Positions 54,360-64,000 of a stretch of 64,000 nt of DNA are shown here, one piece after another. The notes below the pieces were generated by a model, which made no database searches, was not told the origin of the DNA, and worked only from the letters and a program-made list of their open reading frames with translations. This DNA comes from Pseudozyma flocculosa PF-1. Lineage: Eukaryota; Basidiomycota; Ustilaginomycetes; Ustilaginales; Ustilaginaceae. The position numbers and the translations under genes are program-made. Location: the NCBI RefSeq assembly GCF_000417875.1, contig NW_006920890.1:426205-490204 (forward strand), written 5' to 3'. The stretch's first letter is position 1; each line of letters begins with the position of its first letter.

Positions 54360-57300
54360 ATGAAGATCCTCTTCCTCTGCACCGCCTTCAACTCGCTATC
54401 CCAGGTAAGCCAGTCTTCCCGCCCTGTTCCATCATCCTCTACTCCCGGCCGCGCCGCCGCCGTGACGCCACCATGCTGACCATGCCTCCATCGCGCTTCC
54501 CTTGCCAAATTGTGCATCCTCTCCCCGATCGCCTCCACGCGCCACGCCACTCCCGCAGCGACTGGCCCTTGTGCTCAAGTCTCGCGGCCATGCCGTGACA
54601 GTGGAGCTGGCCCTCTCGCCGCAGCTCATGATCTCGGCCGCCGAGCTCGCCGCGCCCGACATTGTCGTCTGCCCTTTCCTCACCAAGCGCGTCCCTCCCG
54701 AGGTCTACTCGCGCTGGCTCACCCTCATCGTCCACCCGGGCCCACCCGGCGATGCAGGGCCCTCGGCCATCGACTGGTGCCTCTTTGGCGACATGGGCGA
54801 GGCCGACACGGCAGAGGCTCAGCTGGCCGCCATCGACGCGCGTCACTCTGCCTCGGCGCCGCCACAGACCACCACCGCCGCCATGCGCTCGCACTGGGGC
54901 GTCACGGTGCTGCAGGCCATCGAGGCGCTCGACGCAGGACCCATCTGGGCTTTTGACCAGTTTCCGCTCGACGAACAGGCCCGCAGCATGACAAAGAGCG
55001 ACCTCTACCGCGGGCCCGTGACGCGCGCCGCCCTCAACGGCGTGCTGGCCGCCATCGACCGCATCCAGGCGGCCGCCCAGGGGACGCGGTCCTACCCTCC
55101 CTCGCTGCCGGCGCCCGTGAATGCTGGCATCGAGTGCGTCAGCAGCGGCATGCCCTTCCTCGGGGGCAAGACGCACGAGAGACCGCTGCTCAAGGCGTCG
55201 ATGCGCGACTTCCTCTTCCAGGGCCGCGCCAACGGCAGCGGGCCCCTCTGCGCAGACGCCATCGTTCAGCGGATCAACTCTGCCGACTCGCAGCCAGGCG
55301 TTCTGACCAGCCTGCTCGGCAAGCCGCTCTTCGTCTACGGCGCCGTCGTCCAACGCGATCCGCTCCCCGAGGCCATGGCCGCCCTGGCCCGCGAGGCACC
55401 CAGCGGCACGGTGCTGGCGACGCGAGAGGGAGCGGTTCTCGTCACCGTCGGCGCCGACCTGCCCATCTGGATCTGCCACCTTCGCCGGCCCAAGGCTAAG
55501 ACCGACCGGCAGCTCCACCCCAAGCTGCCCGCCGTCATGTGCCTGCTCTCGATGCCCGAGCTGGCGCGCGACCTCGGCCTGCTCGACCGCGTCGACGAGT
55601 GGAGCCCTACCGCCGGCTTCGGGGCGGACCCCTCGGCGCCCTGGCGCCGCCGCCCGGGCACCTACCAGCAGGTCTATGTCGAGCTTGAGTGGTACGGCGA
55701 GGGCGCCACCGTCGGCTATGTCTACTCGGAGTTCTACAATGGCGCCTTTTCGACGCTGCAGTGCGAGCTGCTGCTCGAGGCCATCCACTGGACGCTGGCC
55801 CAGCCCGGGCTCAAGGCCATCGTCATGATGGGAGGCTCGGGCTACTTTTCCAACGGCATCGCCCTCAACGTCATCGAGGGCTCCTCGGACCCAGCGGCCG
55901 AGGGCTGGGCCAACATCAACGCCATCGACGACTGCGTCGAGGCGCTCCTGGCGCCGCACGGCGTCCTGACGTTTGCGGCGATGCGCGGCAACGCCGCAGC
56001 CGGTGGCCTGGCGGTCGCGACGGCGGCCGACGTGGTGCTGTCGGTCGAGCATGCCGTGCACAACCCGCACTACCGCGGCCTCGGCCTCTACGGCTCCGAG
56101 TGGCACACCTACAGCTGGTACCAGCGCTGTGGCGCCGCCGTCGCCTCGAAGCTGGCGCGCGGCATGCTGCCGCTCAGCGCGGCCGAGGCCAAGGCGGTGG
56201 GCCTGGTCGACCACGTCCTCGGCCAGGGCCACCTCGGCGCCCAGGCCGTCATCGACGAGGTCAAGCACGTAGTCCAGCGCATCGTCACGGCCAAGGTGCG
56301 CGACGTGGCCCACGACCGTACCGGCCTCCTCTCGAGCGCGGCGCCGTGGACGCGGGCCTTGCTTCCCGTCGTGGGGCAGGAGGTCGATGACCGATCGCTG
56401 GCCGACCAGCGGGTGACCAACAAGGCCAAGTACCTCGCCTACCTCTTCGCCGGCCGGCGCGAAGGGGCGACGCTGCGCCAGCACTTCCAGGTCTTCCGCC
56501 AGCACGAGCTCGACCAGATGACGTACGATTTCTTCCACCCGCACCGCGGCCAGCGCTTCCGCACGCGCTGCACCGCGTTTGTGCGCAAGCTGGTGCCCGA
56601 AGCCACGCCGAGCCGCTTCGCTCTGCACAGGAGATACGGCACCGCCGACTGGAACGCGGCCAACGGTGGCGGCGGCGGCGGCAGCGGCGCCGTCGTGGTC
56701 GAGCGGGATGAAGAGGAGCTGGATGCCTTTGACAGCCTCGGCGACGTGCCGGCCACCGAGGCCGTGACGAGGCTGCCGCGCAGCCGTCCGGAGCTGCTGC
56801 CGGTGCGAAGCGTCAAGGCGTCCGAGATCGACGGCAGCTCGCCCATGTTCCGCAGCCCGAGCGACTTTTCCGACGGCGACGCCGACGCCTCGGACGCCAG
56901 CGAGTGGACGGTGCCGTCGTCTGCGCCGTCTGCCGCGTCGTCGCCGCGGCCGGGTACCGTGACGAGGGCGGCCAAGTNNNNNNNNNNNNNNNNNNNNNNN
57001 NNNNNNNNNNNNNNNNNNNNNNNNNNNNNNNNNNNNNNNNNNNNNNNNNNNNNNNNNNNNNNNNNNNNNNNNNNNNNNNNNNNNNNNNNNNNNNNNNNNN
57101 NNNNNNNNNNNNNNNNNNNNNNNNNNNNNNNNNNNNNNNNNNNNNNNNNNNNNNNNNNNNNNNNNNNNNNNNNNNNNNNNNNNNNNNNNNNNNNNNNNNN
57201 NNNNNNNNNNNNNNNNNNNNNNNNNNNNNNNNNNNNNNNNNNNNNNNNNNNNNNNNNNNNNNNNNNNNNNNNNNNNNNNNNNNNNNNNNNNNNNNNNNNN

Positions 57301-58355
57301 NNNNNNNNNNNNNNNNNNNNNNNNNNNNNNNNNNNNNNNNNNNNNNNNNNNNNNNNNNNNNNNNNNNNNNNNNNNNNNNNNNNNNNNNNNNNNNNNNNNN
57401 NNNNNNNNNNNNNNNNNNNNNNNNNNNNNNNNNNNNNNNNNNNNNNNNNNNNNNNNNNNNNNNNNNNNNNNNNNNNNNNNNNNNNNNNNNNNNNNNNNNN
57501 NNNNNNNNNNNNNTGCCCTCGCTGCGCCCGCAGAAGCGCTCGGCTGGCGCGTTTGGCGCCCACGTCCGCCGCCAGTCGAAGCCGGCCATCAGCTTCGCTC
57601 CGACGACCGCCTTCGACGAGTCGGAGCCGTCGTCGTCGTCGGTCGATGCCAGCATCGTCTCGTCGACCAACGCCACCGTCACTGCTGGGCCTTCCTCGAC
57701 GACGGCGGCCAGGCGGGATGCAGCGGCGGCGAGGGGCCACCATGCCCGCCGCGAGTCGTCGGGCCGCTCGGGCAAAGGCGGGTTCTACAACCGCTTCGTC
57801 AAGATGTTTGCCTCGATGTCGCGCAAGAGCGATGGCGGCGACGAGTCATTGGGCTCCTCCTCTGCCTCGTCCTCCTTTGGCACGATGGCTGCTGTCCCGG
57901 GCCCGCAGGCGCAGAGCTACGATGCGGCACCCCGGCGCACCGTCGTGATGCACGAGGCGTCGACGGACTCGCTCCCCGTCGTCTCCTCGGCGGGGACCTA
58001 CTCTGCCACCATCCCGGCTCGACGAGCGACGCGCGGCAGCGGCAAGAGAAGACCTCTCTCCTACTCGGCCGCCTCTTCGTCGCCCATGCCCTTTGAGAGC
58101 GGGTCGACGACCACCGCCACCGTCGTCGTTGGAGCGGGATCAGATGCGGGTGTGGGCCTGAGCGACAGGGCCAAGAGAGGCGCGAGTAAACGCTCGTCGA
58201 TCCACGTCTCGTCGCCATCGTCGAGTCCCTTCTTGGGGACCAAGCCACCCACCGGTGTCGTCGAGAGCGGAGGGGGCGACTGCCTGTTTAGCTGTTATTA
58301 CGCCGAGGACGGGACCGCTTCGTCGCAGCACCCGACCGTCGTGGGGCAGAGGTAG
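54360..58355 (+). CDS. hypX: HypX/HoxX-like formyltransferase plus enoyl-CoA hydratase-like protein with long tail (gap inside)
   Basis: Exon 1 is 54360-54404 and exon 2 starts at 54559 (154-nt intron, GTAAGC donor, cccgcag acceptor). The join gives MKILFLCTAFNSLSQRL, the HypX opening. The N-terminal formyl-tetrahydrofolate-using domain shows CPFLTKRVP, VHPGPPGDAGPSAIDW and WGVTVLQA. A crotonase-like domain (about 385-595) shows FYNGAFST, YFSNGIALNVIE, WANINAIDD, GNAAAGG, and NPHYRGLGLYGSEWHTY. A C-terminal conserved stretch (ELDQMTYDFF...FVRKLVP) ends at about residue 685. In bacteria HypX makes CO for the NiFe-hydrogenase cofactor from formyl-tetrahydrofolate. Fungi have no such hydrogenase, so the role here is unknown. 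After the core comes a Ser/Ala-rich, probably disordered tail, a 536-N gap, then a third-frame continuation (57516-58355, SGKGGFYNRFVKMFASMSRKS...). The frame shift across the gap means the gap length is not exact, or hides an intron, or the last part is a separate gene. Confidence 0.83.
56978..57513. other. Assembly gap inside the HypX-like gene tail (536 N)
   Basis: The reading frame that looks coding after the gap is not the one that enters it at the given N count, so the gap size is probably only an estimate. Low-complexity flanks suggest repetitive coding sequence. Confidence 0.97.
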
Positions 58356-58674
58356 ATTGTCCGTCGGCAGCAATGCAGATCCTACTTCCCTCTCGCCTCC
58401 TCCAACCTCCGTGTCCGCCATCGGTCGAAGGGCGTACCACGTCGGGGCATCCAGATTGAGAATGCTTGGCACAGCACACCTCACTTCGTCTTGATCCCGC
58501 GCGCGTCTTTGCTTGATCCGATGCCGTCGACGCTGCCGCCGACGCTCTAGGCTGATTGATGCATCCCGGCCGAGCGAACCGATTCGGTCCAGTGCGAAAT
58601 CTCGGCCTGGATGCGTGGGAGACTGGTCGAGGCCGGTCCCATCTGACCGCACCGCGGTTCATCGAAGTACATCG
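58356..58674. other. Convergent intergenic region between HypX-like gene and VPS52
   Basis: About 320 nt where two 3' ends meet. The minus strand holds possible alternative last-exon sequence for VPS52, including an acceptor-like gcggtcag near 58640. Nothing else seen. Confidence 0.4.
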
Positions 58675-61544
58675 TCAGTTGCGAAGATCGACGAGCTGGA
58701 GAGGGGGAGGAGAAAAGAGGGGAGGGGAGGGGAGGGGGGACTCACTTCGAGGCCTTTCAAGATGATGTCGTACTTCATCGTCGATGAAGAGGGGGAACGA
58801 GACGAGGTGATGGATTTTTCGAGCTCGTTTCGAAGTCGCATCATACTGGTCGTGCCGTCGAGCAGGTGGCGGGGTCGAGGAGGTCAGGAGGTCAAGAGGT
58901 CAGGAGGTCGTTCATGACGGTGGCCGGGGCGGAGTCGGGAGAGGAATCGAGTGCGGGGAAGAGGGTGGGGGGGTACCGACTTGTTGAATAGGCCGTCGTC
59001 TTCGTCGTCTTCAAAAAGGTAGACCATACGCGAAAACAACGACGCATATCGTCTCGCCACCTTCTCGTCGTCGTCGTCAAAGGATAAAACGGCGTGGGCC
59101 GCAGTGGAAGTAAGCCGCCGATCGAAGGGTAACAAGAGAAAGGGACGGTCAGAATCTGCCCTCTGACCCGGTCTTCAACCGACGTCATCCAACGGGGCGA
59201 GAGGGCGGGTGGACAGACTCACCATCTTGACACCTTCGTCTCTCCCCGTCCCCGTCGCATCGGCCGATGCAGCACCACCACCGGCAGAAGCGACGACACG
59301 AAACATGCCCTTCATCAACCCGGCACCCCCACCACCACCAGCATCTGCACCACCACCACCACCGCCGCTGCCGGCGTTGAAGCGTCGAAGCGCCTCGATC
59401 TGTTCGTCAAACTGCCGTTTGAGGATGGGGAAGGCCTGGATCTTGAACCCCATCAGCGCCGATTCCACCAACGGCGTGCTGCACCCGCGGCTCTCGACGA
59501 GCTTGAGCAGCGTCTCGTTGAGACGCAGCATCGTCAGGAGCGAGAGGAGCGGCGGCGCCGGCGTGAGGAGCGACTTGGTAAATGTCTGAGAGGTCGCGAT
59601 TCAGTGTCAATGGGGAGGCAAAGGGGGACAGGAGCGTGAGCTCGATCCGCTCTTGCTGCAACGAGAAACGACGACGGCGTCGCGCCCATCACTCACCGTC
59701 CAGGTACTCAGCGCCGGCTCCAGGACCTGCTTGAAGATCTCGTCGCTAGCCCCGCGTCCCTTCATCTGTCGCTGCTCGGATCGGCTCAGCTGCACCACGC
59801 TCGGCTCCGGCTCTGGCTCCGCCGCCGCCGCCTCTGGTTCTGCATCCTCGTCGCCCGGCGCCGTGCCCGCCCGTGAGCCGTCGTCGCCCAGCGCGCCGCC
59901 ATTGCTGCCGTCACCTGCGGCCGCTTTTAGCGCGCTCGGCGTGGGTGCGACGACGACGACAGTGTCGTCCTGCAGGTTCTCGAAGAAGCGCACGAGGAAC
60001 GTGTACTCCGAGCACGAGTTGTCCACCATGACCAGGGATATCGCGCGGAACAGGCTCTCGGGCGACGCTCGCTGACGATCGAGTCGGGTCGAGTAGAGGG
60101 GACAGAGGAGGGTCAGCGAAGGGAAGGTGGAGTGTGCGTCGTCGATCGAGCCGGGCGCGCACTCACGAAAGACGAATCGTCGGCCATGTAGCCGAGCACG
60201 ATGCCGGGGCCGTCCAGCCGTGCGTTGTCCAGGCGGGCCACGTCGAGCTCCCAGGGATCTGCAGGGCCGGCTGTGCCTTTGCCGTCTGATGCAACGCCTC
60301 TCGCCGCTTGCGACGAGGCGGACGATGGTCTTGAAAGAAAGGCTGTTGCGATGGGTCCATCCGGGCCGGGCCAGAGAGCGCCCCATCGAAGCAGGTCAGC
60401 GACTGGACCGAGCGACTGCAGCTACAAGGCCCGAATGGAGAGCGGCACTCACCCATAGCAGCAGCACCGGCGCTGCTGGCGGATCCGAGACCGTACGCGC
60501 CAGACGAAGACGACGAGGAAGAAGAGGACGCCGAGTGCGGGTCGGTGATGAGACCTCCTGCCGTCTCGCTCCACCTCGACTTGATGACGCCAAAGGAGCG
60601 GGCATAGCGCCGGAAGGCCGTCTCAAAGTAGAGGCGTGCGGCGGCGACGTAGGTGCGCTGGACGTCGATGGCCACCCGAGGCATCTGGCGGGCGAGAAAG
60701 GCGTAGAAGGGCCGGTGGTGCTGGAGCAGGATCGATGTCTGGAGCACCTGGACGTTGGTCGTCACCGAGGATCGGATGGCGGCGTAGGGAGCCAGCAGGA
60801 AGGCGCGCAGCTTGCTCGCGACCTGTCGAGAGGCCGAGTTGAGAAGAGGGTGGGCAGTCGCCGTCGGCGGGTCAGTCCGCGGTCTCTGAGACTGAAGAGG
60901 ACGCCCTCTCGCGCTCGTTTTGCACTCACGATGTTCTTGCACAGTTCGGCCACCTCGCGCGCCTCTTTGACGGCCTGGTGCTCGGTCGATGGCGGCTGAC
61001 CTCCCTGCGAGGACGATGCATCTGGAGCAGCAGCAGCAGCAGCAGCGACGAGAGGCGGGGCGCCGCTCTTTGTCGCCTCAATGACCCTCTCTAGCTGCCG
61101 GACGGCCTTTTTCCACAGCTCGACCTTTGCGTCTGGCTCCGTCTCGAAGAAGAGGTCGACGACGCGCGGGCTGAGGCTGATCTCGGAGAGGAAGTGTGCC
61201 AGCTCGGTCTCGATCTGCCTGCGCGCGTCCAGCCTGGTGTCGATGGCCTGGGAGGTGGTCTGGAGCGCCGAGATGTGGGACGAGAGGCTCGAGAGGTCGG
61301 ACTGGAAGGTGGAGAGAAAGGACTGGAGGCCGTCGAGAAGCTGGGTCGAGGCTGCGGCCTGGTGGTGGAGCGAGAGGAAAGTGGGCGCGAGGTCGATGTA
61401 GCGCTTGTCCTGCTGCAGCTGGTGATGCTGCTGCGCCTGGGCTGCGTCGAGGTAGAGGGCGCGGATGTCGCTCTTGGAAGACGACGAGAGTTTGGCGGCG
61501 TGACCTGCCCTTGAGGCGAGGAGCTCTGCCCGTGCGTCGTCCAT
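58675..61544 (-). CDS. VPS52: VPS52, subunit of the GARP/EARP tethering complex
   Basis: Eight exons: 61544-60930, 60822-60453, 60258-60167, 60071-59697, 59585-59223, 59162-58981, 58845-58746 and 58695-58675, about 705 aa. Exons 1-5 are well supported (GTGAGT donors, phases kept, start in gccaccATG). They encode an N-terminal coiled coil (SFLSTFQSDLSSLSSHISALQ), FLSEISLSPRVVDLFFE, LRAFLLAPYAAIRSSVTTNVQVLQ, and the conserved VARLDNARLDGPGIVLGYMA and SEYTFLVRFFENL. Exon 6 uses a short 60-nt intron before it. Exon 7 follows a weak GTCGGT donor but gives RLRNELEKS and KYDIILKGLE in the expected order. Exon 8 adds only LVDLRN. VPS52 links Vps51/53/54 and is an effector of Ypt6 in endosome-to-Golgi retrograde traffic. 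The ~150-residue C-terminal region of animal VPS52 is not found, so the 3' end is uncertain. Confidence 0.85.
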
Positions 61545-62095
61545 GGTGGCGTGCCGTGGAGGGTGAGTGGAGGCTCTTCGCGGTGAGAACGTGGTCTGGC
61601 CGCGAGATGGAGGTAAAGGTGGGCGAGCAGTGTTGGTGGTCGTGGTGGTGGTCAGAGGTCGAAAGCCGGGCCCAGGACACGGGCGAGAGGGTCCAGGAAG
61701 ACGCGGGTGAAAGCGCACGGACGCCCAATTGAGCTGGCTCCAGTGCGCCTGCAGCCTGCCACCTCCCAAGGCCGACTTGGCCAAAAAGACGCGCGAAATT
61801 GCGCACAAAAATCCGCCAGCCGCCACCACCTGCCACCGCCCCCATCATTCTTCGCCTTGCACCCTAGCCTCTTCATCTCCCTCGCACTTGCCACGTGTCG
61901 CCACCTCGGCCAAGCTTCGCCCTCTCGCTCGCCCAAATCAAGACTCTGCTCCGAGAATTATGATCGACGCTCCGGCGAGCACCCGGGGCCAGCTTGCCAC
62001 CCACGCCAACACCACGGCGTCTCGAGGTTCCTCGAGCCTGACAGCCCCGTTCGGTCCGGCTTGCGATCGCAGTCCGATATGGCCGAACGAGTGGC
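61545..62095. other. Divergent region upstream of VPS52
   Basis: About 550 nt between the VPS52 start and the small CxxC frame. It contains C/T-rich leader-like sequence. It may hide a short upstream exon of the CxxC frame, because acceptor-like gcctgacag (near 62040) and gatcgcag (near 62071) precede it. Confidence 0.4.
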
Positions 62096-62251
62096 ATGCT
62101 GGTGCCAGACGGCCGTACCAAGCAGGCTGACTACGCGAAATTTCGGTTCGTCAACGGCAGAACGGTCGCCGTCCGCGGCTTCGGGGCCCTCGACTCTGGC
62201 AAGCTCTGCCGGTCTTGTGGCAACCGCAAGGCGCCCAAGAAGCGCGACTAG
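62096..62251 (+). CDS. Possible 51-aa CxxC protein or last exon of a small gene
   Basis: Open frame of 51 codons, ATG at 62096 to TAG at 62251. Its third positions are strongly G/C and its content is protein-like: a basic N-terminal half (GRTKQADYAKFRFVNGR), a GFGALDSGK segment, and LCRSCGNRKAPKKRD at the end, a zinc-knuckle-like CxxC with a basic tail. The same frame is open upstream to a stop just before 62041. Acceptor-like ags lie there, so it may be the last exon of a spliced gene. I do not recognise the family. Other frames over the same bases are also open, so this is tentative. Confidence 0.35.
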   Translation: MLVPDGRTKQADYAKFRFVNGRTVAVRGFGALDSGKLCRSCGNRKAPKKRD

Positions 62252-64000
62252 GATGCTCGAGGTCATCACGGCCGGCGACGGCATCGCTCTTCAGCATCAA
62301 GTCACGGTGCAGTGCGGCGCGGGCGCGGACGCGAGCCGCAACGCCAGCCGCGATGAGTCTCGCGAGCAAGGGCGACGGTGTCTGCACACACCGACACCAT
62401 GAAAGCGACGTCGAGTCGGGAATGTACTGTATGTAGCGGTGCACGAGTGGGATGGCTCGGCAAGGGTTGCACGGCATGCGCTGATCCGTCTCGGGTCGTT
62501 GTCGTCGTCGTCCTCACCGCCGCGGCCTAGCGAGCAACTCGTCCGTTTGAGCGAGCCCACTGCAGCCTAGTCTTGACAAGGACAGCTCCTCTCTCTGTGG
62601 CGGCCGGAGCGCAGAAAGCCCCCTGTGCTTCCATGCAAGTGGCTCTGTGTCCCCGCGGAGAAGGAGAGCAGGTCGGGGGACCCGGCTGCCAAGAGACGAA
62701 CCTCGCTTCCGGAAGTCTGGAACCCGCTGTCCGAGCAAGGCTTGATTAAAGATGGAAGACGGTCTGGAAGCGGTCGCGACCACGCCTTGGCGATATCGGA
62801 GCCAAGGGCGTGGGGACGCCGTCATCCTGATTGAATCGGACGTCGGCGGTGCAAGATGGTACTGTAGAGGCGGCGGAGGGCGGTGGTCAGATGAGGCAAC
62901 GAGGCGCGCTACAGTATGTATGGGCGCGTTCGAGGGCCTGACGGGCGGCAACGTGGCTTGATTCCATTGACCGGTCGTGACTCCTAAATGAGGGATGATG
63001 GGGGATGGCTCGGCTCTTCGCGGGGGCCAATGGCGGGCCATGGAGCGAGCGAGCGAGCGGATGAATCTACTCCGCGCGCTACCGACGCACCCGACGGGAA
63101 CAAGCTTAGCTCGCTCTGGCCAGGTGGACGCAAGCGACGTCTCGAACGTGTGAATGGAAGCTTGATGGTGTTCTCAGTACGTTTGCGCTTGACCGGTCAG
63201 CGCGGGATGGGCGAGGGATGGGGCACAAGAGGGAGGTCCGGAGGAAGCGGGAGATGGCCGCTGGTGGTAGCGGCAGGCCTGGCCTCCTCGTCTATAGCGC
63301 CGCGCTTCGCTCGTCTAGCAACACCTGCGCCTCTGACGGGGTCCGGCTTTCTTCCTGACGTGCATGCAACCTTCGCCAGCGGGCCCACGAGTCGCAGAGC
63401 GAGCAAGCGAGCGAGCGAGCGGCTACACATCTAGCCGACCCTCTACATACATACACGGGCGAGGGCGTAGATTGCTGCGGAAATCACCGCCTGGCCTACG
63501 ACCTGTAGCCCCTCGCTTGGGTCTGCCAATCAAGGCGACGACGACGGCCAAGGGCCAAGAGAAAGGACCTGGCCATGTGTCGTCGAGACACGGTGCGGGG
63601 CATCACCCCGACATTCACGTACTTGCGCGCGTCGAGGTAGCCGCGGCGATCCTCTCATGCCCGCTCATCTCCATGCTTCACAATAGACGAGCGAGCGAGC
63701 ACAGCAGGCAGGCCTGGCAAGGCGCAGAGAAGGCGCCTCGAGTGCAAGTCTCAGTACGTACCAGATCACCAGATCAACCGACGGCCGACGGCCGACAACC
63801 GACAACCGACGACTCACCCGCCCGCAGCCGCTGCTGACGACGACGACGATGACGGGGACGACGACGTCCGAGACGAAAGGCGGGGCTTGTCATATCGCCC
63901 CGTAGAGCATCCGCGATGTCCGCGCCTCGCCGCCCTCAGCTCAGCTCAGCTCAGCTCAGCTCAGCTCCGGCGTACAGTCAAGGGTGCACTTGGCTGCGGG
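62252..64000. other. Right end of window, no gene seen
   Basis: About 1.75 kb with short open frames only and scattered GCGAGCGA/GAGCGAGC repeats (about 63043-63060 and 63397-63422). The last part contains a perfect AGCTC repeat. A gene just beyond the window could begin or end here. Confidence 0.45.
63935..63967. repeat. (AGCTC)n pentanucleotide repeat
   Basis: About six perfect units of ctcag/agctc near the right edge of the window. The unit contains the palindrome AGCT. Confidence 0.93.

Noticed and set aside
57799..58248. Minus-strand frame considered for the missing VPS52 C-terminus
   Set aside because: The sequence has no similarity to the expected domain and lies opposite the HypX-like tail.
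1..64000. CRISPR arrays, insertion sequences or retrotransposon coding regions
   Set aside because: None seen: repeats are only microsatellites and short low-complexity tracts, and no transposase, integrase or reverse-transcriptase motifs were noticed.

Overview
The window is nuclear DNA from a GC-rich basidiomycete fungus. Most genes carry short (about 60-220 nt) GT-AG introns with GTGAGT/GTAAGT donors, coding regions have strongly GC-rich third codon positions, and typical fungal nuclear genes are present (ERMES subunit MDM12, SSK2-type MAPKKK, SUR1-like sphingolipid glycosyltransferase, RIC1, DRE2). A member of the Ustilaginomycotina (smut-related) is my best guess from the gene style and GC content. 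That is inference: no species marker is present. There are three assembly gaps (11328-11435, 32806-32825, 56978-57513).

Layout. 0.8-3.4 kb: SUR1/CSH1-type glycosyltransferase (+). 4.1-4.5 kb: ribosomal protein eL29, whose start codon is split by an intron (+). 6.1-6.9 kb: small membrane protein with a PY-like motif (-). 9.2-10.9 kb: SWIM plus RING zinc-finger protein (+). 12.2-13.5 kb: aquaglyceroporin with altered NPA boxes (+), facing the SSK2-like osmostress MAPKKK (13.8-19.7 kb, -). 20.6-24.7 kb: RIC1 (+). 24.8-27.0 kb: secreted protein with a duplicated domain (-). 27.9-29.8 kb: MFS anion/vitamin transporter (-). 32.2-33.4 kb: DRE2 (+). 33.7-35.5 kb: MDM12 (-). 35.8-39.9 kb: AFG1-type ATPase reading straight into a J-domain protein (-). 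40.4-41.7 kb: BUD23 (+). 41.9-43.0 kb: EMC10 (-). 43.7-45.9 kb: polyglutamine protein with a CaaX-like end (-). 47.6-48.9 kb: GPI-anchored Kre9/KNH-like protein built from seven exons, three of them microexons (-). 48.9-54.4 kb: over 5 kb with no convincing gene. 54.4-58.4 kb: homologue of the bacterial hydrogenase-maturation protein HypX/HoxX (+). 58.7-61.5 kb: GARP subunit VPS52 (-). 62.1 kb: possible 51-aa CxxC protein or last exon (+). 62.3-64.0 kb: nothing convincing.

Functional themes. Two neighbours belong to osmoadaptation (aquaglyceroporin and SSK2). RIC1 and VPS52 act in the same Ypt6/Rab6 retrograde route (the GEF and an effector complex). AFG1/J-domain and MDM12 concern mitochondria, DRE2 is cytosolic Fe-S assembly, and BUD23 and eL29 concern ribosomes. 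Most is conserved housekeeping. The unusual items are the eukaryotic HypX homologue with a long low-complexity tail, the ATPase/J-domain fusion, the duplicated-domain secreted protein, and the microexon GPI protein. All exon boundaries were set by eye from splice signals, reading-phase continuity and remembered family conservation, without transcript data.
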